DNA from: Candidatus Peregrinibacteria bacterium
Lineage (GTDB): Bacteria > Patescibacteriota > Gracilibacteria > UBA1369 > UM-FILTER-53-11
NCBI GenBank assembly: GCA_016186205.1
Contig: JACPMA010000017.1
Coordinates: 62,001-126,000, forward strand
Direction of reading: 5' to 3'
DNA: 64,000 nucleotides
Position numbers and translations under genes: made by a program. Shown here in pieces: positions 31,039 through 39,652 of this stretch. Each line of letters begins with the position of its first letter. Position 1 is the first letter of the stretch. Under the pieces are notes generated by a model, which was not told where the DNA came from, ran no database searches, and saw only the letters and a list, made by a program, of their open reading frames with translations.

Positions 31039-31829
31039 AAATCATGGGGATACTTAATGTGACGCCGGATTCTTTTTCCGATGGCGGAAAATATATGAAT
31101 TCTCGTCACGCGGTCGAGCGTGCCACTGAACTCATGTATGAAGGCGCGGATATTATTGATATCGGCGGGGAATCAAGCGGACCTGGAAGCATATATGTTC
31201 CGGTCGAGGAAGAACTTCGACGGGTGCTTTTGGTAATTCATAGGGTTCACAGAAGAGCGCGAGGCAAAGCCCTTATTTCCATCGATACGTATAAGGCCGA
31301 AGTAGCCATGCAATGCATTTTAAATGGCGCTGATATGATTAATGATGTTACCGCTCTCCGCGGCGATCCGGAAATGGCGCATATTGTTGCCGAAACCGGC
31401 GTGCCGATCATTCTCATGTATTCAAAAGATCCAACTGCGCGAACCACGCGTATTAAAAAACGCTATCGCGATGTTATAAAAACCGTCAGTGATTTTTTTG
31501 AGGAACGGATTGATTTTGCCCTTCGCGCCGGCATCAGGCGCGGGCAGATTATTATTGATCCGGGCATGGGCGCTTTTATCAGCATGGAGCCGAAATACAG
31601 TTATGAAATTTTGCATAGGCTTGGTGAATTTAAGAAGTTCTGTATGCCGATTTTGGTCGGCACATCGCGCAAATCTTTTTTGCCGGGAACCATTGAACAG
31701 CGCCTCGAACCCACGCTTGCCGCAAATCTTCTAGCGATCCAAAACGGCGCTGATATTATTCGCGTTCATGATGTCGCTGCGCATCGGCGGCTCGTCGAAA
31801 CTTTAGAATGTTATACTCAAGCCGCATGA
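31023..31829 (+). CDS. folP: Dihydropteroate synthase
   Basis: 268 aa TIM barrel. IMGILNVTPDSFSDGG, GADIIDIGGESSGPGS (usually ..STRPG; here SSGPGS), IIDPGMGAF and GTSRKSFL are the pterin- and pABA-binding motifs. It joins dihydropterin pyrophosphate with p-aminobenzoate. It overlaps pabC by 16 bp and queD by 4 bp (ATGA). The SxRPG loop difference lies in the part that contacts p-aminobenzoate. Confidence 0.94.
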   Translation: MEKRVKIMGILNVTPDSFSDGGKYMNSRHAVERATELMYEGADIIDIGGESSGPGSIYVPVEEELRRVLLVIHRVHRRARGKALISIDTYKAEVAMQCILNGADMINDVTALRGDPEMAHIVAETGVPIILMYSKDPTARTTRIKKRYRDVIKTVSDFFEERIDFALRAGIRRGQIIIDPGMGAFISMEPKYSYEILHRLGEFKKFCMPILVGTSRKSFLPGTIEQRLEPTLAANLLAIQNGADIIRVHDVAAHRRLVETLECYTQAA

Positions 31830-32188
31830 AAGTCACCCGTCAATTTTCTTTTTCCGCAGCCCACCATCTTACCGATTATTATGGTGAATGTGAGAGACCG
31901 CACGGCCATACATATCGGTTGGCGGTAACGGTGGAAGGATCTGTTGCCGCCAATGGACTTGTTGTTGATTTTGCAGCGCTCAAAAAAATTGTTGAGAAAA
32001 AAGTGATTTCAAAAGTCGATCATCATGATTTGAATGATTTTTTCAAAAATCCTTCTGCGGAAAATATCGCTATTTGGGTTTGGAAACAGCTCAAAAATAT
32101 CGGTAAAGACACGAAAACGAAAGTACAACTTATATCCATCCAACTTTGGGAAGGGGATAATACTTCTGTTATTTATGAAGGAGATTGA
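31826..32188 (+). CDS. queD: 6-carboxy-tetrahydropterin synthase
   Basis: 120 aa. FSFSAAHHL and RPHGHTYRL supply the three zinc His ligands, and KVDHHDLND plus SAENIAIWVW are typical. It converts dihydroneopterin triphosphate to 6-carboxytetrahydropterin, the first specific step of preQ0/queuosine synthesis. The usual catalytic Cys position reads GECERPHGH, so Cys is present. ATG at 31826 overlaps the folP stop, and TATACT lies 8 nt upstream inside folP. Confidence 0.93.
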   Translation: MKVTRQFSFSAAHHLTDYYGECERPHGHTYRLAVTVEGSVAANGLVVDFAALKKIVEKKVISKVDHHDLNDFFKNPSAENIAIWVWKQLKNIGKDTKTKVQLISIQLWEGDNTSVIYEGD

Positions 32189-32744
32189 GCGCAAAATTTT
32201 GGAGATCGATAAACGTAAGCTGTTTTCACGTATTAAAACGCTAAAACCGCGGCCGCGTAAAATTTTCGAAGGCAAAGTAACAATCCGCTATTTTGATTTT
32301 CCTGATGGCCGAATTCGGAAAAAGCGTGACCTTCTGCGCCTTCGCGTTATTTCGCCGAAAGGAGCCAAGCCGTTTACTGAACTTGTTTACAAAACGTATC
32401 TTGGGATTAAAAAAGGCTGCAAGTATTTCGACGAACTCGAGTTTCCGATTCCCGGCAGCCAGGATTTCGAAAGACTTACTAAATTTTTCGCGCAGCTCGG
32501 ACTAAAAAAAACCGTTGAATATGAAAAAAAGCGCACCCTCTACGCGCAAGGCAAAGTTCATTTTGAAATTGATGAACACCCAAAAATTCCAGCATTCCTC
32601 GAAATTGAAGCGCCATCACCGCAGCATATCGAAAAAGCAATCCGCCAGCTCGGCCTCGAAAATCACGAACAAACTGCAGAATCCATCGGTGAGCTTTTGA
32701 AGCGAAAATATCCGAAGATTTCACTTAACGGACTGAAATTTTAA
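32175..32744 (+). CDS. CYTH domain phosphohydrolase-like protein
   Basis: 189 aa. MKEIERKIL carries the N-terminal ExExK motif of the CYTH (CyaB/thiamine-triphosphatase) tunnel fold, followed by LRLRVIS, ELVYKTYLG, VEYEKKRTLY and HFEIDEHPKIPAFLEIEAPS. Members act on triphosphate substrates with divalent metal ions. The substrate here is not evident. It overlaps queD by 14 bp in the same operon. Because GTP- and pterin-triphosphates are handled by neighbours, a house-cleaning role is possible but speculative. Confidence 0.86.
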   Translation: MKEIERKILEIDKRKLFSRIKTLKPRPRKIFEGKVTIRYFDFPDGRIRKKRDLLRLRVISPKGAKPFTELVYKTYLGIKKGCKYFDELEFPIPGSQDFERLTKFFAQLGLKKTVEYEKKRTLYAQGKVHFEIDEHPKIPAFLEIEAPSPQHIEKAIRQLGLENHEQTAESIGELLKRKYPKISLNGLKF

Positions 32745-32752
32745 TAGAGCAA

Positions 32753-33412
32753 ATGGCTTCCTCTAGGCCGAGCCACAGCGAGGTTAAGCAAATAGTGCAT
32801 CTCCACAGCCAAAAAATAGGCAAGAAAGTCTGTACGTACAGACTCTGGGCTAATGTTTTCATCGCTCTGGGATCAAATTTGGGAGATCGCCATATAAACC
32901 TTCAGCGCGCGATACGACAGCTTAAACTGCAGGCCGGAAAAGCGTTTACTGCATCGGCAGTTTTTGAAACAGAACCAGTGGGACCCAAAAACCAAAATTG
33001 GTATTTGAATCAATGCATTAAATTCAAAACCAAACTTTCTCCGTCAGAACTTCTTGCTTTCTGTCAGGCTGTTGAAAAAAACATGGGACGTATCAGACGA
33101 AAACATTGGGGGCCTAGGATAATCGACATTGATATTCTTTTTTATGATGATCAAATTTGCCGCACCAAAAATCTTACCATTCCTCATCCGGAGATTTCAA
33201 AACGGCGTTTTGTACTTGTTCCTTTAGCGGAGATTGCGCCGGATTTTATCCATCCAATCCTCAAAAAAAGCATTAAAGAGTTATTGAAGGAATGTGCTGA
33301 TACCTCTATAGTAAGGCCGCATATAAGGCAAGCCAAAAGTCCGCATGGATACTCATCAACTCAAAAAACTCGCAACGCAGTTCCGAATCGACATTCTTTG
33401 GGCCGTTCATAA
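32753..33412 (+). CDS. folK: 2-amino-4-hydroxy-6-hydroxymethyldihydropteridine pyrophosphokinase
   Basis: 219 aa. FIALGSNLGDRHINLQRAIRQL, FETEPVGPKNQNWYLNQ, GRIRRKHWGPRIIDIDILFYDD and IPHPEISKRRFVLVPLAEI are the HPPK motifs. The enzyme pyrophosphorylates the pterin before FolP acts. The HPPK fold only begins at residue 34. The first 33 residues have no counterpart in the family and include the translation of the palindrome GTCTGTACGTACAGAC (KVCTYRL). No ATG, GTG or TTG lies between that palindrome and the fold, so the extension seems to be translated. The 3' end overlaps the transketolase gene by 68 bp. Confidence 0.9.
   Translation: MASSRPSHSEVKQIVHLHSQKIGKKVCTYRLWANVFIALGSNLGDRHINLQRAIRQLKLQAGKAFTASAVFETEPVGPKNQNWYLNQCIKFKTKLSPSELLAFCQAVEKNMGRIRRKHWGPRIIDIDILFYDDQICRTKNLTIPHPEISKRRFVLVPLAEIAPDFIHPILKKSIKELLKECADTSIVRPHIRQAKSPHGYSSTQKTRNAVPNRHSLGRS
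32828..32843. repeat. Perfect palindrome GTCTGTACGTACAGAC inside folK 5' end
   Basis: A 16-bp perfect palindrome; a near copy is at 12140-12155. It is translated in the N-terminal extension of FolK. Confidence 0.5.
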
Positions 33413-34190
33413 AGCCAATTCCGGCCACGCGACCACATCGCTTTCGTGCATCGATATAATTACAACCCTTTATTTCGGCGACATAGATGGAGAGCCGATT
33501 ATGCGTTATGATCCGAAAAAACCGCAATGGGACGGACGCGATTATTTTATTTTGAGCAAAGGCCACGGATGCCCGGCGCTCTACACGGTGCTCGCGCATC
33601 TCGGATTTTTTCCGAAAGAGGAACTCAATCATCTGCGGCAAATCAACTCGCTTTTAGAAGGTCACCCCGTTAATAAAATTCCAGGCATTGAAGCAACCAC
33701 TGGTCCGCTTGGCCAAGGACTTTCGTTTGGAAACGGTATTGCGCTTGCGCTGAAAATGGATAAAAAATCGAACCGCGTATACGTGCTTCTTGGTGATGGG
33801 GAGCTGCAAGAAGGCCAAATTTGGGAAGCTGCCATGACTTCGTCGCAATATAAACTCGATAATGTTACGGTTTTTGTGGACAATAATAAATTACAGCAAA
33901 CAAACTTCGTGCGTTCAATAAAACCGGTTGAACCGATCGGTCCAAAGTTCGCGGCATTTGGATGGAACGTGATTAATGTTGCCAACGGCCACGATTTTGA
34001 TGAAATCCGCGATGCCATCCGCCGCGCGCGGAAAACCAAACTCAAACCGACTGTACTCGTTTGCGAGACCGTAAAGGGCAAAGGTGTGCCGTTTGCAGAA
34101 CATAAAGCCAGCTATCACGGCGTGGCTTTATCTAAAGAAGAAATGGCCGAAGCGATTCCGATTTTGGAAAAGGAGTTGCATCAACTATGA
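33345..34190 (+). CDS. Transketolase, N-terminal (TPP-binding) subunit
   Basis: 281 aa. KANSGHATTSLSCIDIITTLYF, SKGHGCPALYTVL, TGPLGQGLSFGNGIALAL and GDGELQEGQIWEAAM..VDNN give the thiamine-pyrophosphate and Mg-binding half of transketolase. The C-terminal pyrimidine-binding half is encoded separately at 41574-42542. Two-subunit transketolases are known in archaea and many bacteria, normally as adjacent genes. It overlaps folK by 68 bp and queF by 4 bp. Confidence 0.93.
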   Translation: MDTHQLKKLATQFRIDILWAVHKANSGHATTSLSCIDIITTLYFGDIDGEPIMRYDPKKPQWDGRDYFILSKGHGCPALYTVLAHLGFFPKEELNHLRQINSLLEGHPVNKIPGIEATTGPLGQGLSFGNGIALALKMDKKSNRVYVLLGDGELQEGQIWEAAMTSSQYKLDNVTVFVDNNKLQQTNFVRSIKPVEPIGPKFAAFGWNVINVANGHDFDEIRDAIRRARKTKLKPTVLVCETVKGKGVPFAEHKASYHGVALSKEEMAEAIPILEKELHQL

Positions 34191-34624
34191 GCACGCCGCA
34201 AAAACTATATCGTGAAGGAAAAGATTATCAGCAGATTAATTTTGCAAAACTTCGCGCATGGCTAAAAAAAACCGCGCCGCTTGTTGTCTTTGCATACGAA
34301 AAAGCCGCACCAGGCGAGCAGTGGATTTCTATTTCTACGCCGGAGCTCACGTGTATTTGTCCCTTTTCCGATTTTCCCGATTTTGGGCGAGTAGAAATTC
34401 ACTATGTGCCGTCGCGCCGTTGCCTTGAACTTAAATCTTTTAAGCTTTATATAAACGCCTTCCGCGACATCAAGATTTTTCACGAAGCGATCACCGAGGT
34501 GATTTTTGCGGATTTTTTAGCAGCGGTGAAGCCCAAAAAAGCGTGGATGAAGGTTGATATGAATGCAAGAGGTAATGTGAAAACAGTGTGCCGGAAGTAC
34601 TGGAAAACGTCCGCTAGGAGCTAG
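34187..34624 (+). CDS. queF: NADPH-dependent 7-cyano-7-deazaguanine reductase
   Basis: 145 aa. ELTCICPFSDFPDFGRVEIHYVPSRRCLELKSFKLYINAFRDI contains the catalytic Cys (CP) and the ExKS-type nitrile-binding motif of unimodal QueF. FHEAITEVIFADFL follows as usual. It reduces preQ0 to preQ1. The start ATGA overlaps the transketolase stop. It is the last plus-strand gene before the AbiE pair that separates it from queE. Confidence 0.93.
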   Translation: MSTPQKLYREGKDYQQINFAKLRAWLKKTAPLVVFAYEKAAPGEQWISISTPELTCICPFSDFPDFGRVEIHYVPSRRCLELKSFKLYINAFRDIKIFHEAITEVIFADFLAAVKPKKAWMKVDMNARGNVKTVCRKYWKTSARS

Positions 34625-34627
34625 ACA

Positions 34628-35425
34628 TTAGGTGCTATTGACCATGGAATTTTTCAGTAGCATAAGCGTTTCTTGTTTTAAAATTTTCCTGACACGTTGG
34701 AATTCTTGAGGAAGAAGTAAAACGTTTAAATCCTCATCTATAAGCGTCTGCGTAACATGCCGGTTGATAAAATCACATAGTTCCGCTAAGAATACCGATG
34801 CCTCCACGCCCCGCAGTTCCCGAATAATATTTTCGTCGTATTCGTACCCTTTTATAAAAAATGTATGTATATCAAATAGATCGCGCGAAGCAAATGTTCC
34901 AGTTCGTTCCCATCTTCCGATTAGCGCAATAAGCTTGTGCGCAAACATCGTTGGAATAGTATGGCAGTGAAGAATCCGGTCGATTTCAGAAAAACGCACG
35001 GGTTCATAACGATCATGTTTTGCAGGCGGAAACGCCACATCGATTTTTATGATATTTCTGGGATTTTCATCAGTTTTTGGGTAACGAAGGAAATATTGAG
35101 GCGCCAGCCGGCTTTTATCTTTGATTTCCAGCCTCAACTTTTTGAAAATATTTTCAAGATGTTTTGATAATTCCGATTTCCCTTTTTCATCAATAAGATC
35201 AAAATCAAGATCTACCGAAAAGCGATTGATAATACCGCGCATGGCGGCACAGGTGCCTCCTTTGAAGCGCAAGAGTGAGCTCACAAAAGCATCATCGGCT
35301 ATGGCGCCGAGCAAACGATACATCCATGCAAGATGCAGAGCGTCGATTTTTTTCGGAAGAATCATAACGATTTTGCTGTTATAGAATAGCCAATTTCCTT
35401 TTGTATTTTTTTTATTTTCTTCCAT
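34628..35425 (-). CDS. Nucleotidyltransferase AbiEii-type toxin (second locus)
   Basis: 265 aa. LLRFKGGTCAAMRGIINRFSVDLDFDLIDE is the AbiEii nucleotidyltransferase core (GG..., R.S.DLDFD). LAPQYFLRYPKTDENPRNIIKIDVAF gives the third acidic strand. Family toxins modify tRNA 3' ends. Its start overlaps the antitoxin-like gene by 64 bp. The sequence differs strongly from the AbiEii at 7280, so the two are not recent duplicates. Confidence 0.86.
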   Translation of the reverse strand: MEENKKNTKGNWLFYNSKIVMILPKKIDALHLAWMYRLLGAIADDAFVSSLLRFKGGTCAAMRGIINRFSVDLDFDLIDEKGKSELSKHLENIFKKLRLEIKDKSRLAPQYFLRYPKTDENPRNIIKIDVAFPPAKHDRYEPVRFSEIDRILHCHTIPTMFAHKLIALIGRWERTGTFASRDLFDIHTFFIKGYEYDENIIRELRGVEASVFLAELCDFINRHVTQTLIDEDLNVLLLPQEFQRVRKILKQETLMLLKNSMVNST

Positions 35426-35934
35426 GGAACGGGATGATCAAAATGAAACCGCGGATTAAAATAGAGCATGTCGGCAATGGCCCGCTCCGCCGTCGCCTGT
35501 TTTACGCCGTTTTGCATTATAAGTTGCGTCGGTTGATACAAATAGCGGTCATGAAGTTTGCGGCTTTTATAGCGATGCGGTCCGATGCGGAATTGTTTCG
35601 ATAGCGTACTTATAAAAGTGTATACGGATGGAGTTTGAGAAATGAATCCATTCCTCCAGAGAATAGTTTCGGTGCTTAGATAACAAAATTGATGAAGCGC
35701 TTTTGCCCCGAGCAAGACGGGATCAAGTTCCGAAACGGGAGAGAGCGAATAAAATCCCCGATAAATCCGATACAGTAGTTTATTGTCGGTGTAGCGTTTG
35801 AGGGTAACCCTTAAAGTATTCCGGTCCGTGATTCTCCACAGATTGGCAAGATCATCTATGTGAAAAATCATCTCCTGCTTTTTGGCAAGAAGAGCGATTC
35901 TCTGTGCGGATATGTTATTTCTTAATGTACTCAT
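35362..35934 (-). CDS. AbiEi-like antitoxin/transcriptional regulator
   Basis: 190 aa from the ATG at 35934. An N-terminal winged-helix region (FHIDDLANLWRITDRNTLRVTLKRYTDNKLLYRIYRGFYSL) is followed by the AbiEi-type C-terminal domain (CYLSTETILWRNGFISQTPSVYTFIS, QATAERAIADML). Such proteins repress their own operon and neutralise AbiEii without binding it (type IV). TATAAT (35946-35941) lies 6 nt before the ATG. Seven in-frame codons upstream exist but would include the -10. Confidence 0.85.
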   Translation of the reverse strand: MSTLRNNISAQRIALLAKKQEMIFHIDDLANLWRITDRNTLRVTLKRYTDNKLLYRIYRGFYSLSPVSELDPVLLGAKALHQFCYLSTETILWRNGFISQTPSVYTFISTLSKQFRIGPHRYKSRKLHDRYLYQPTQLIMQNGVKQATAERAIADMLYFNPRFHFDHPVPWKKIKKIQKEIGYSITAKSL

Positions 35935-36005
35935 CTGTACATTATAATATAGCAAAAAGGCAGTATTTGCAATAGCATTGTAAACAGATTACGATTCGCG
36001 AGTAC

Positions 36006-36653
36006 ATGGTCCTTAATGAAATTTTTTATTCCATTCAGGGCGAGGGTTTGAATGCCGGCGTGCCGGCGATTTTTGTACGTTTTGGAAATTGTAATTTGAA
36101 GTGCACGTGGTGCGATACCAAGTACACGTGGCATCCGGATGTGCAGGATAATTTTGAGGCTACTGCGAAGCAGCTTTTTGAAGATATCCATGCGTTAGGC
36201 GTATACGAAAAATGCCGCCATTTCGTAATCACTGGCGGAGAGCCGATGCTTCAGCAGCCGGTTATTTTGGCTTTACGAAAAGAATTTCCAGATTCATATA
36301 TAGAAGTCGAAACCAACGGCAGTCAGACGGTGCGCTGTTTTGATGACGTCGATTTATTTACCGTTTCCTATAAAACTAGCAATTCCGGCAATCCGCCGTA
36401 TGAATTAAAAACGCGCAATGAAAAATGCGTTTATAAATTTGTTGTGTGCTGCGAAGGTGATTTTGATGAAATTGAAAAAATCATTCGTCAATACCGCCTT
36501 CCCGCCGATAAAATTTTCCTCATGCCCGAAGGCGCGACGCGCGAGGAAGTTCTCAAGAAACATCCGTGGATTCTCGACCGTTGCGACCAAAAAGGGTATA
36601 GATTTACGACGCGTCTCCATATTCTTACCTGGGGAAACGAGCGGCAGCGATAA
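36006..36653 (+). CDS. queE: 7-carboxy-7-deazaguanine synthase
   Basis: 215 aa radical-SAM enzyme. FVRFGNCNLKCTWCDTKYTW has the CxxxCxxC cluster motif, and FVITGGEPMLQ is the GGEP SAM-binding motif. It rearranges 6-carboxytetrahydropterin to 7-carboxy-7-deazaguanine. The promoter is TTGCAA, 17 nt, TACGAT, 10 nt, ATG. It is separated from queF by the AbiE pair and from queC by the Doc module. Confidence 0.94.
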   Translation: MVLNEIFYSIQGEGLNAGVPAIFVRFGNCNLKCTWCDTKYTWHPDVQDNFEATAKQLFEDIHALGVYEKCRHFVITGGEPMLQQPVILALRKEFPDSYIEVETNGSQTVRCFDDVDLFTVSYKTSNSGNPPYELKTRNEKCVYKFVVCCEGDFDEIEKIIRQYRLPADKIFLMPEGATREEVLKKHPWILDRCDQKGYRFTTRLHILTWGNERQR

Positions 36654-36731
36654 AGTATTGTGCGTGTTGACTTTTGTCAGGCGGACAGGTATTCTATAAG
36701 TAGAAATTCTTATTTTCTAATTTTCCGAAAG

Positions 36732-36950
36732 ATGCAAACCGTAGTTCTTACGCTTCAGAGCAAAGGTCAAATAATGCTGCCTAAAGAGTGGAGGGATGAA
36801 TTGGGAGCTTCCGTTTATCAGGCGGTAAAAGAGAATGAGGTCATTATTTTAACCCCGGTTCATATTGCTTCCGATAAAGAAGTCTTGAAGGTAGCAAATC
36901 GAGTGATAAAAAAGAATAAAACTCTCTTAAAATCTCTAGCGGATAAATAA
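36732..36950 (+). CDS. AbrB/MazE-type antitoxin
   Basis: 72 aa from the ATG at 36732. VVLTLQSKGQIMLPKEWRDELGASVYQAVKENEVIILTPV is a swapped-hairpin AbrB (SpoVT-AbrB) DNA-binding domain. The C-terminal helix probably binds the Doc toxin encoded directly after it (stop and next ATG adjacent). A promoter is seen upstream: TTGACT, 17 nt, TATTCT, about 40 nt before the start. Confidence 0.87.
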   Translation: MQTVVLTLQSKGQIMLPKEWRDELGASVYQAVKENEVIILTPVHIASDKEVLKVANRVIKKNKTLLKSLADK

Positions 36951-37340
36951 ATGTTCTTTTATCTTTCCGTTCAACAAGTTGAGCAAATTCACGATGTTTC
37001 GATTCGACAATTTGGGGGTTCTCACGGCGTAAGATCAAAAGAGCTACTCGAATCAGCCGTGTTTCGGATGCAAGCAACATTTGGAGGCGAGGATCTCTAT
37101 AAGGATATTTTTGATAAAGCAGCTGCATTGCTCGAATCGCTGTGTAAAAATCATCCTTTTATTGACGGCAATAAGAGGGCCGCTTTTACCTGTGCCGTTA
37201 CTTTTTTGGAATTGAATAATTACGACATAAAGTTTGATAAAGAAGAAACCGAAAAAATGATGGTTAAAGTAGCCGCGAGTAAATTTTCTTTTGAAGAAAT
37301 AGCAAAATTTTTGAAAGAAAATTATCAAAAATACAGATAA
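36951..37340 (+). CDS. doc: Death-on-curing family toxin (Fic/Doc)
   Basis: 129 aa. HPFIDGNKRAAF (residues 68-79) is the Doc version of the Fic motif. Doc enzymes phosphorylate EF-Tu and stop translation. GSHGVRSKELLESAV near the start is also typical. It starts right after the antitoxin stop codon and ends 4 bp before queC. Confidence 0.93.
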   Translation: MFFYLSVQQVEQIHDVSIRQFGGSHGVRSKELLESAVFRMQATFGGEDLYKDIFDKAAALLESLCKNHPFIDGNKRAAFTCAVTFLELNNYDIKFDKEETEKMMVKVAASKFSFEEIAKFLKENYQKYR

Positions 37341-37344
37341 TTTT

Positions 37345-37965
37345 ATGAAAACAATTCTTATTTACTCCGGCGGCATGGATTCTACGACGCTTCTCTATAA
37401 ACTGCGCGCCGAAGGCGACCTATTGCACGCGCTTTCTTTTGATTACGGCCAGCGGCATAAAAAGGAGCTTAAAGCTGCTGCAAAAATATGCAAAAAACTC
37501 AACGTGCCGCATAAAATTGTTGATATTACGGCTGTGAAAAATCTTATGGAGGGTTCAGCGCTTACGAGCGGCCGCATAAAGGTTCCGGAAGGCCATTATC
37601 AAGATAAAACAATGCGCGCCACTGTCGTTCCGAACCGCAACATGATTTTTATCGCGCTCGCGATTGCGCAAGCGGTTTCCATGAAATTTGATCGTGTGGC
37701 GATCGCAGTTCATGCCGGCGATCATGCCATTTATCCGGATTGTCGGCCGGCTTTTATAAAAGCCATGCACACCGCATCAAAAATCGCCAATTACGAAAAA
37801 ATCGCCATTTCTGCGCCGTTTCTTAACATTACTAAACGGGATATCGCAAAAATCGGACACCAACTCGGCGTGCCTTATGAATTAACATGGACCTGTTATA
37901 AAGGTTTACATAAGCCCTGCGGTAAGTGCGGCGCTTGCGTTGAAAGGCAAGAAGCTTTGTGCTAA
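37345..37965 (+). CDS. queC: 7-cyano-7-deazaguanine synthase
   Basis: 206 aa. ILIYSGGMDSTTLLY is the PP-loop ATP site, and SFDYGQRHKKEL and VVPNRNMIF are family motifs. The C-terminal CYKGLHKPCGKCGACVER holds the zinc Cys cluster. It converts carboxy-deazaguanine to preQ0 using ATP and ammonia. It is 4 bp after doc, so it probably shares that transcript. Confidence 0.95.
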   Translation: MKTILIYSGGMDSTTLLYKLRAEGDLLHALSFDYGQRHKKELKAAAKICKKLNVPHKIVDITAVKNLMEGSALTSGRIKVPEGHYQDKTMRATVVPNRNMIFIALAIAQAVSMKFDRVAIAVHAGDHAIYPDCRPAFIKAMHTASKIANYEKIAISAPFLNITKRDIAKIGHQLGVPYELTWTCYKGLHKPCGKCGACVERQEALC

Positions 37966-37994
37966 TATCGGTTCCATTCTTTAACTCATCTTGT

Positions 37995-39098
37995 ATGCCA
38001 GAAGCCAGACGCGAATCGGAACTCATAATGACAGAGCGTGATGACGCAAAAGCGCGTGGCGACGGGCGGCGAACAAAGCAGGCCTACCATACTGCCCTTG
38101 CGCATAGAGACGGCGTTCCACAGAAGATGCTTTTGGTTGGCGAGTCGGAGCGCGCCAAAGTGGTAACGGAATTTTTCGATCGCGGCATAGAAGGTTCTGC
38201 AGCGCACCGCGAATTTGCCACGTTTTGGGGAATTTATCACGGTGTCCGCGTTGCAGTTATGTGTACGGGAATCGGAACCGATAACAGCGAAATTGCTTCT
38301 GTGGAACTTCATGCGGTCCACGAATATGATGATGAAAAAGATCAATGGGATGAAGAGCCTGCAAAGCGAACCATTATTCGAGTCGGTACTTCAGCATCGC
38401 CGCAAGCTGATGTTCCGCTCGGCAGCCTTGGCATAACGAGCCATGCGATCGGTTTGGATAATACCGGTCTCTCATATCTCCATCCGGGCAAAAGAACCCT
38501 TGATGATTATGAAGATCCGTTCGGCGTTTACTACACGCCGGATAATCCTCTTGCAAAAGCCATTTTTGACCAAGTGCGCCGGGAAATTTGGGATGCAACG
38601 CATGGAGTAATTCGTCCTTATGTTTCTACCGCAACGCCGCAAGTTGTCGAAGCTCTTAAAAATTCCGCAGGCCAAAATGGCATGCCGCTTGATTGCGGCG
38701 TCGGCGCGTATACGGGAATCACAACCAGCGCTCCGGGATTTTTTGGGCCGCAAGGAAGACAAATCGGCCGTTTAAGTAATGTTATTCTGCCGGATTTGCA
38801 AGATCGATTGGCAAGAATAAGAATTCCTCTTCCAAGCGGCGGAGTTATGAGAGTTACCGATGTTGATGAACCGGTAAGGCTTGAAGATGAACAAGTTGTG
38901 CGCGCCGTTAACAATGAAATGGAAGCGAGCGTGCTTAACCGTCTCAACGGTGAAATTCTCGGCCATCAGGTTGGCGCCGTATGTCTTGTAATCGCCAATC
39001 GCAACAAAGGAGAATTTATTACAGAAGACGGCTATAAAGAAGGCGTGCGCCGCGCATGCCAAGTTGCACTCGATGCCATTGTCCAATTGGCGGCGTAA
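37995..39098 (+). CDS. Nucleoside phosphorylase (PNP/UDP family)
   Basis: 367 aa. MLLVGESERAKVVTEFF, AVMCTGIGTDNSEIASVELHA and TIIRVGTSASPQADVPLGSLGI match the phosphate- and ribose-binding motifs of the PNP_UDP_1 fold. VTDVDEPVRLEDEQVVRAVNNEMEASVLNRL gives the active-site MExxxL-like region. It splits nucleosides with phosphate, and the uridine-type branch seems nearest. It is longer than the usual 250 aa because of a charged N-terminal arm and insertions. The ATG at 37995 is preferred over an upstream in-frame start overlapping queC. Confidence 0.85.
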   Translation: MPEARRESELIMTERDDAKARGDGRRTKQAYHTALAHRDGVPQKMLLVGESERAKVVTEFFDRGIEGSAAHREFATFWGIYHGVRVAVMCTGIGTDNSEIASVELHAVHEYDDEKDQWDEEPAKRTIIRVGTSASPQADVPLGSLGITSHAIGLDNTGLSYLHPGKRTLDDYEDPFGVYYTPDNPLAKAIFDQVRREIWDATHGVIRPYVSTATPQVVEALKNSAGQNGMPLDCGVGAYTGITTSAPGFFGPQGRQIGRLSNVILPDLQDRLARIRIPLPSGGVMRVTDVDEPVRLEDEQVVRAVNNEMEASVLNRLNGEILGHQVGAVCLVIANRNKGEFITEDGYKEGVRRACQVALDAIVQLAA

Positions 39099-39101
39099 AA
39101 T

Positions 39102-39602
39102 TTACTGTTTTTTGTAGAGGATAAAATTATTCAAAATTTTAATTCGATCCTCTGGAATAGACCCCGAACCGCCAAAAACGGCGTCATTTCGAAATCCGTG
39201 GCCAAAACGGAGGGTATTTCCTTCAACTGCATAAATATCATAAAGCGGTACGCCTTGATCTAGATCCATAAACATAATTTTTCCGCCATCCTCAACTCCG
39301 TAACTATACCGATTAGTATCATCCATATCGGCAGTGCCATCGCAACCGGCTTTGAAAAACGCTTTGCGATTATGTGTGGCCGTACCGTCGTCAGCGAAAA
39401 TAAAGCTGTGAAGTTCCGCCCACTGATCCGAAGGTTTTGGAATCAGGCAGTCCGTTTTCCAATTGCCAACTAACGCGTTGTTTATTTCTTTATTTGTTTC
39501 ACTCTTTGCTGCGCTCGAACCAACATCTTTGCTTGATTTTCCGCATGCTCCTAGAATAAAAACCAACATAATAAAACCGAAGATGTATTTTTTGCGCTTC
39601 AT
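39102..39602 (-). CDS. Hypothetical lipoprotein
   Basis: 166 aa. The signal peptide ends in a lipobox (FIMLVFILGACGK, Cys20), so the mature protein should be lipid-anchored on the outside of the membrane. The mature part (ALVGNWKTDCLIPKPSDQW..., FADDGTATHNRKAFF) resembles the lipocalin-like small lipoproteins that start VGxW, but I cannot name a family. Only 3 bp separate it from the convergent phosphorylase gene. Confidence 0.75.
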   Translation of the reverse strand: MKRKKYIFGFIMLVFILGACGKSSKDVGSSAAKSETNKEINNALVGNWKTDCLIPKPSDQWAELHSFIFADDGTATHNRKAFFKAGCDGTADMDDTNRYSYGVEDGGKIMFMDLDQGVPLYDIYAVEGNTLRFGHGFRNDAVFGGSGSIPEDRIKILNNFILYKKQ

Positions 39603-39652
39603 AAGAAGATGATTAAATGATATAATTGTATGATAAATTAAAACGCATTTTT

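Noticed and set aside
34628-35955. Recent duplication of the AbiEii locus at 7 kb
   Set aside because: The two toxins share only family motifs, and their partner genes are of different types.
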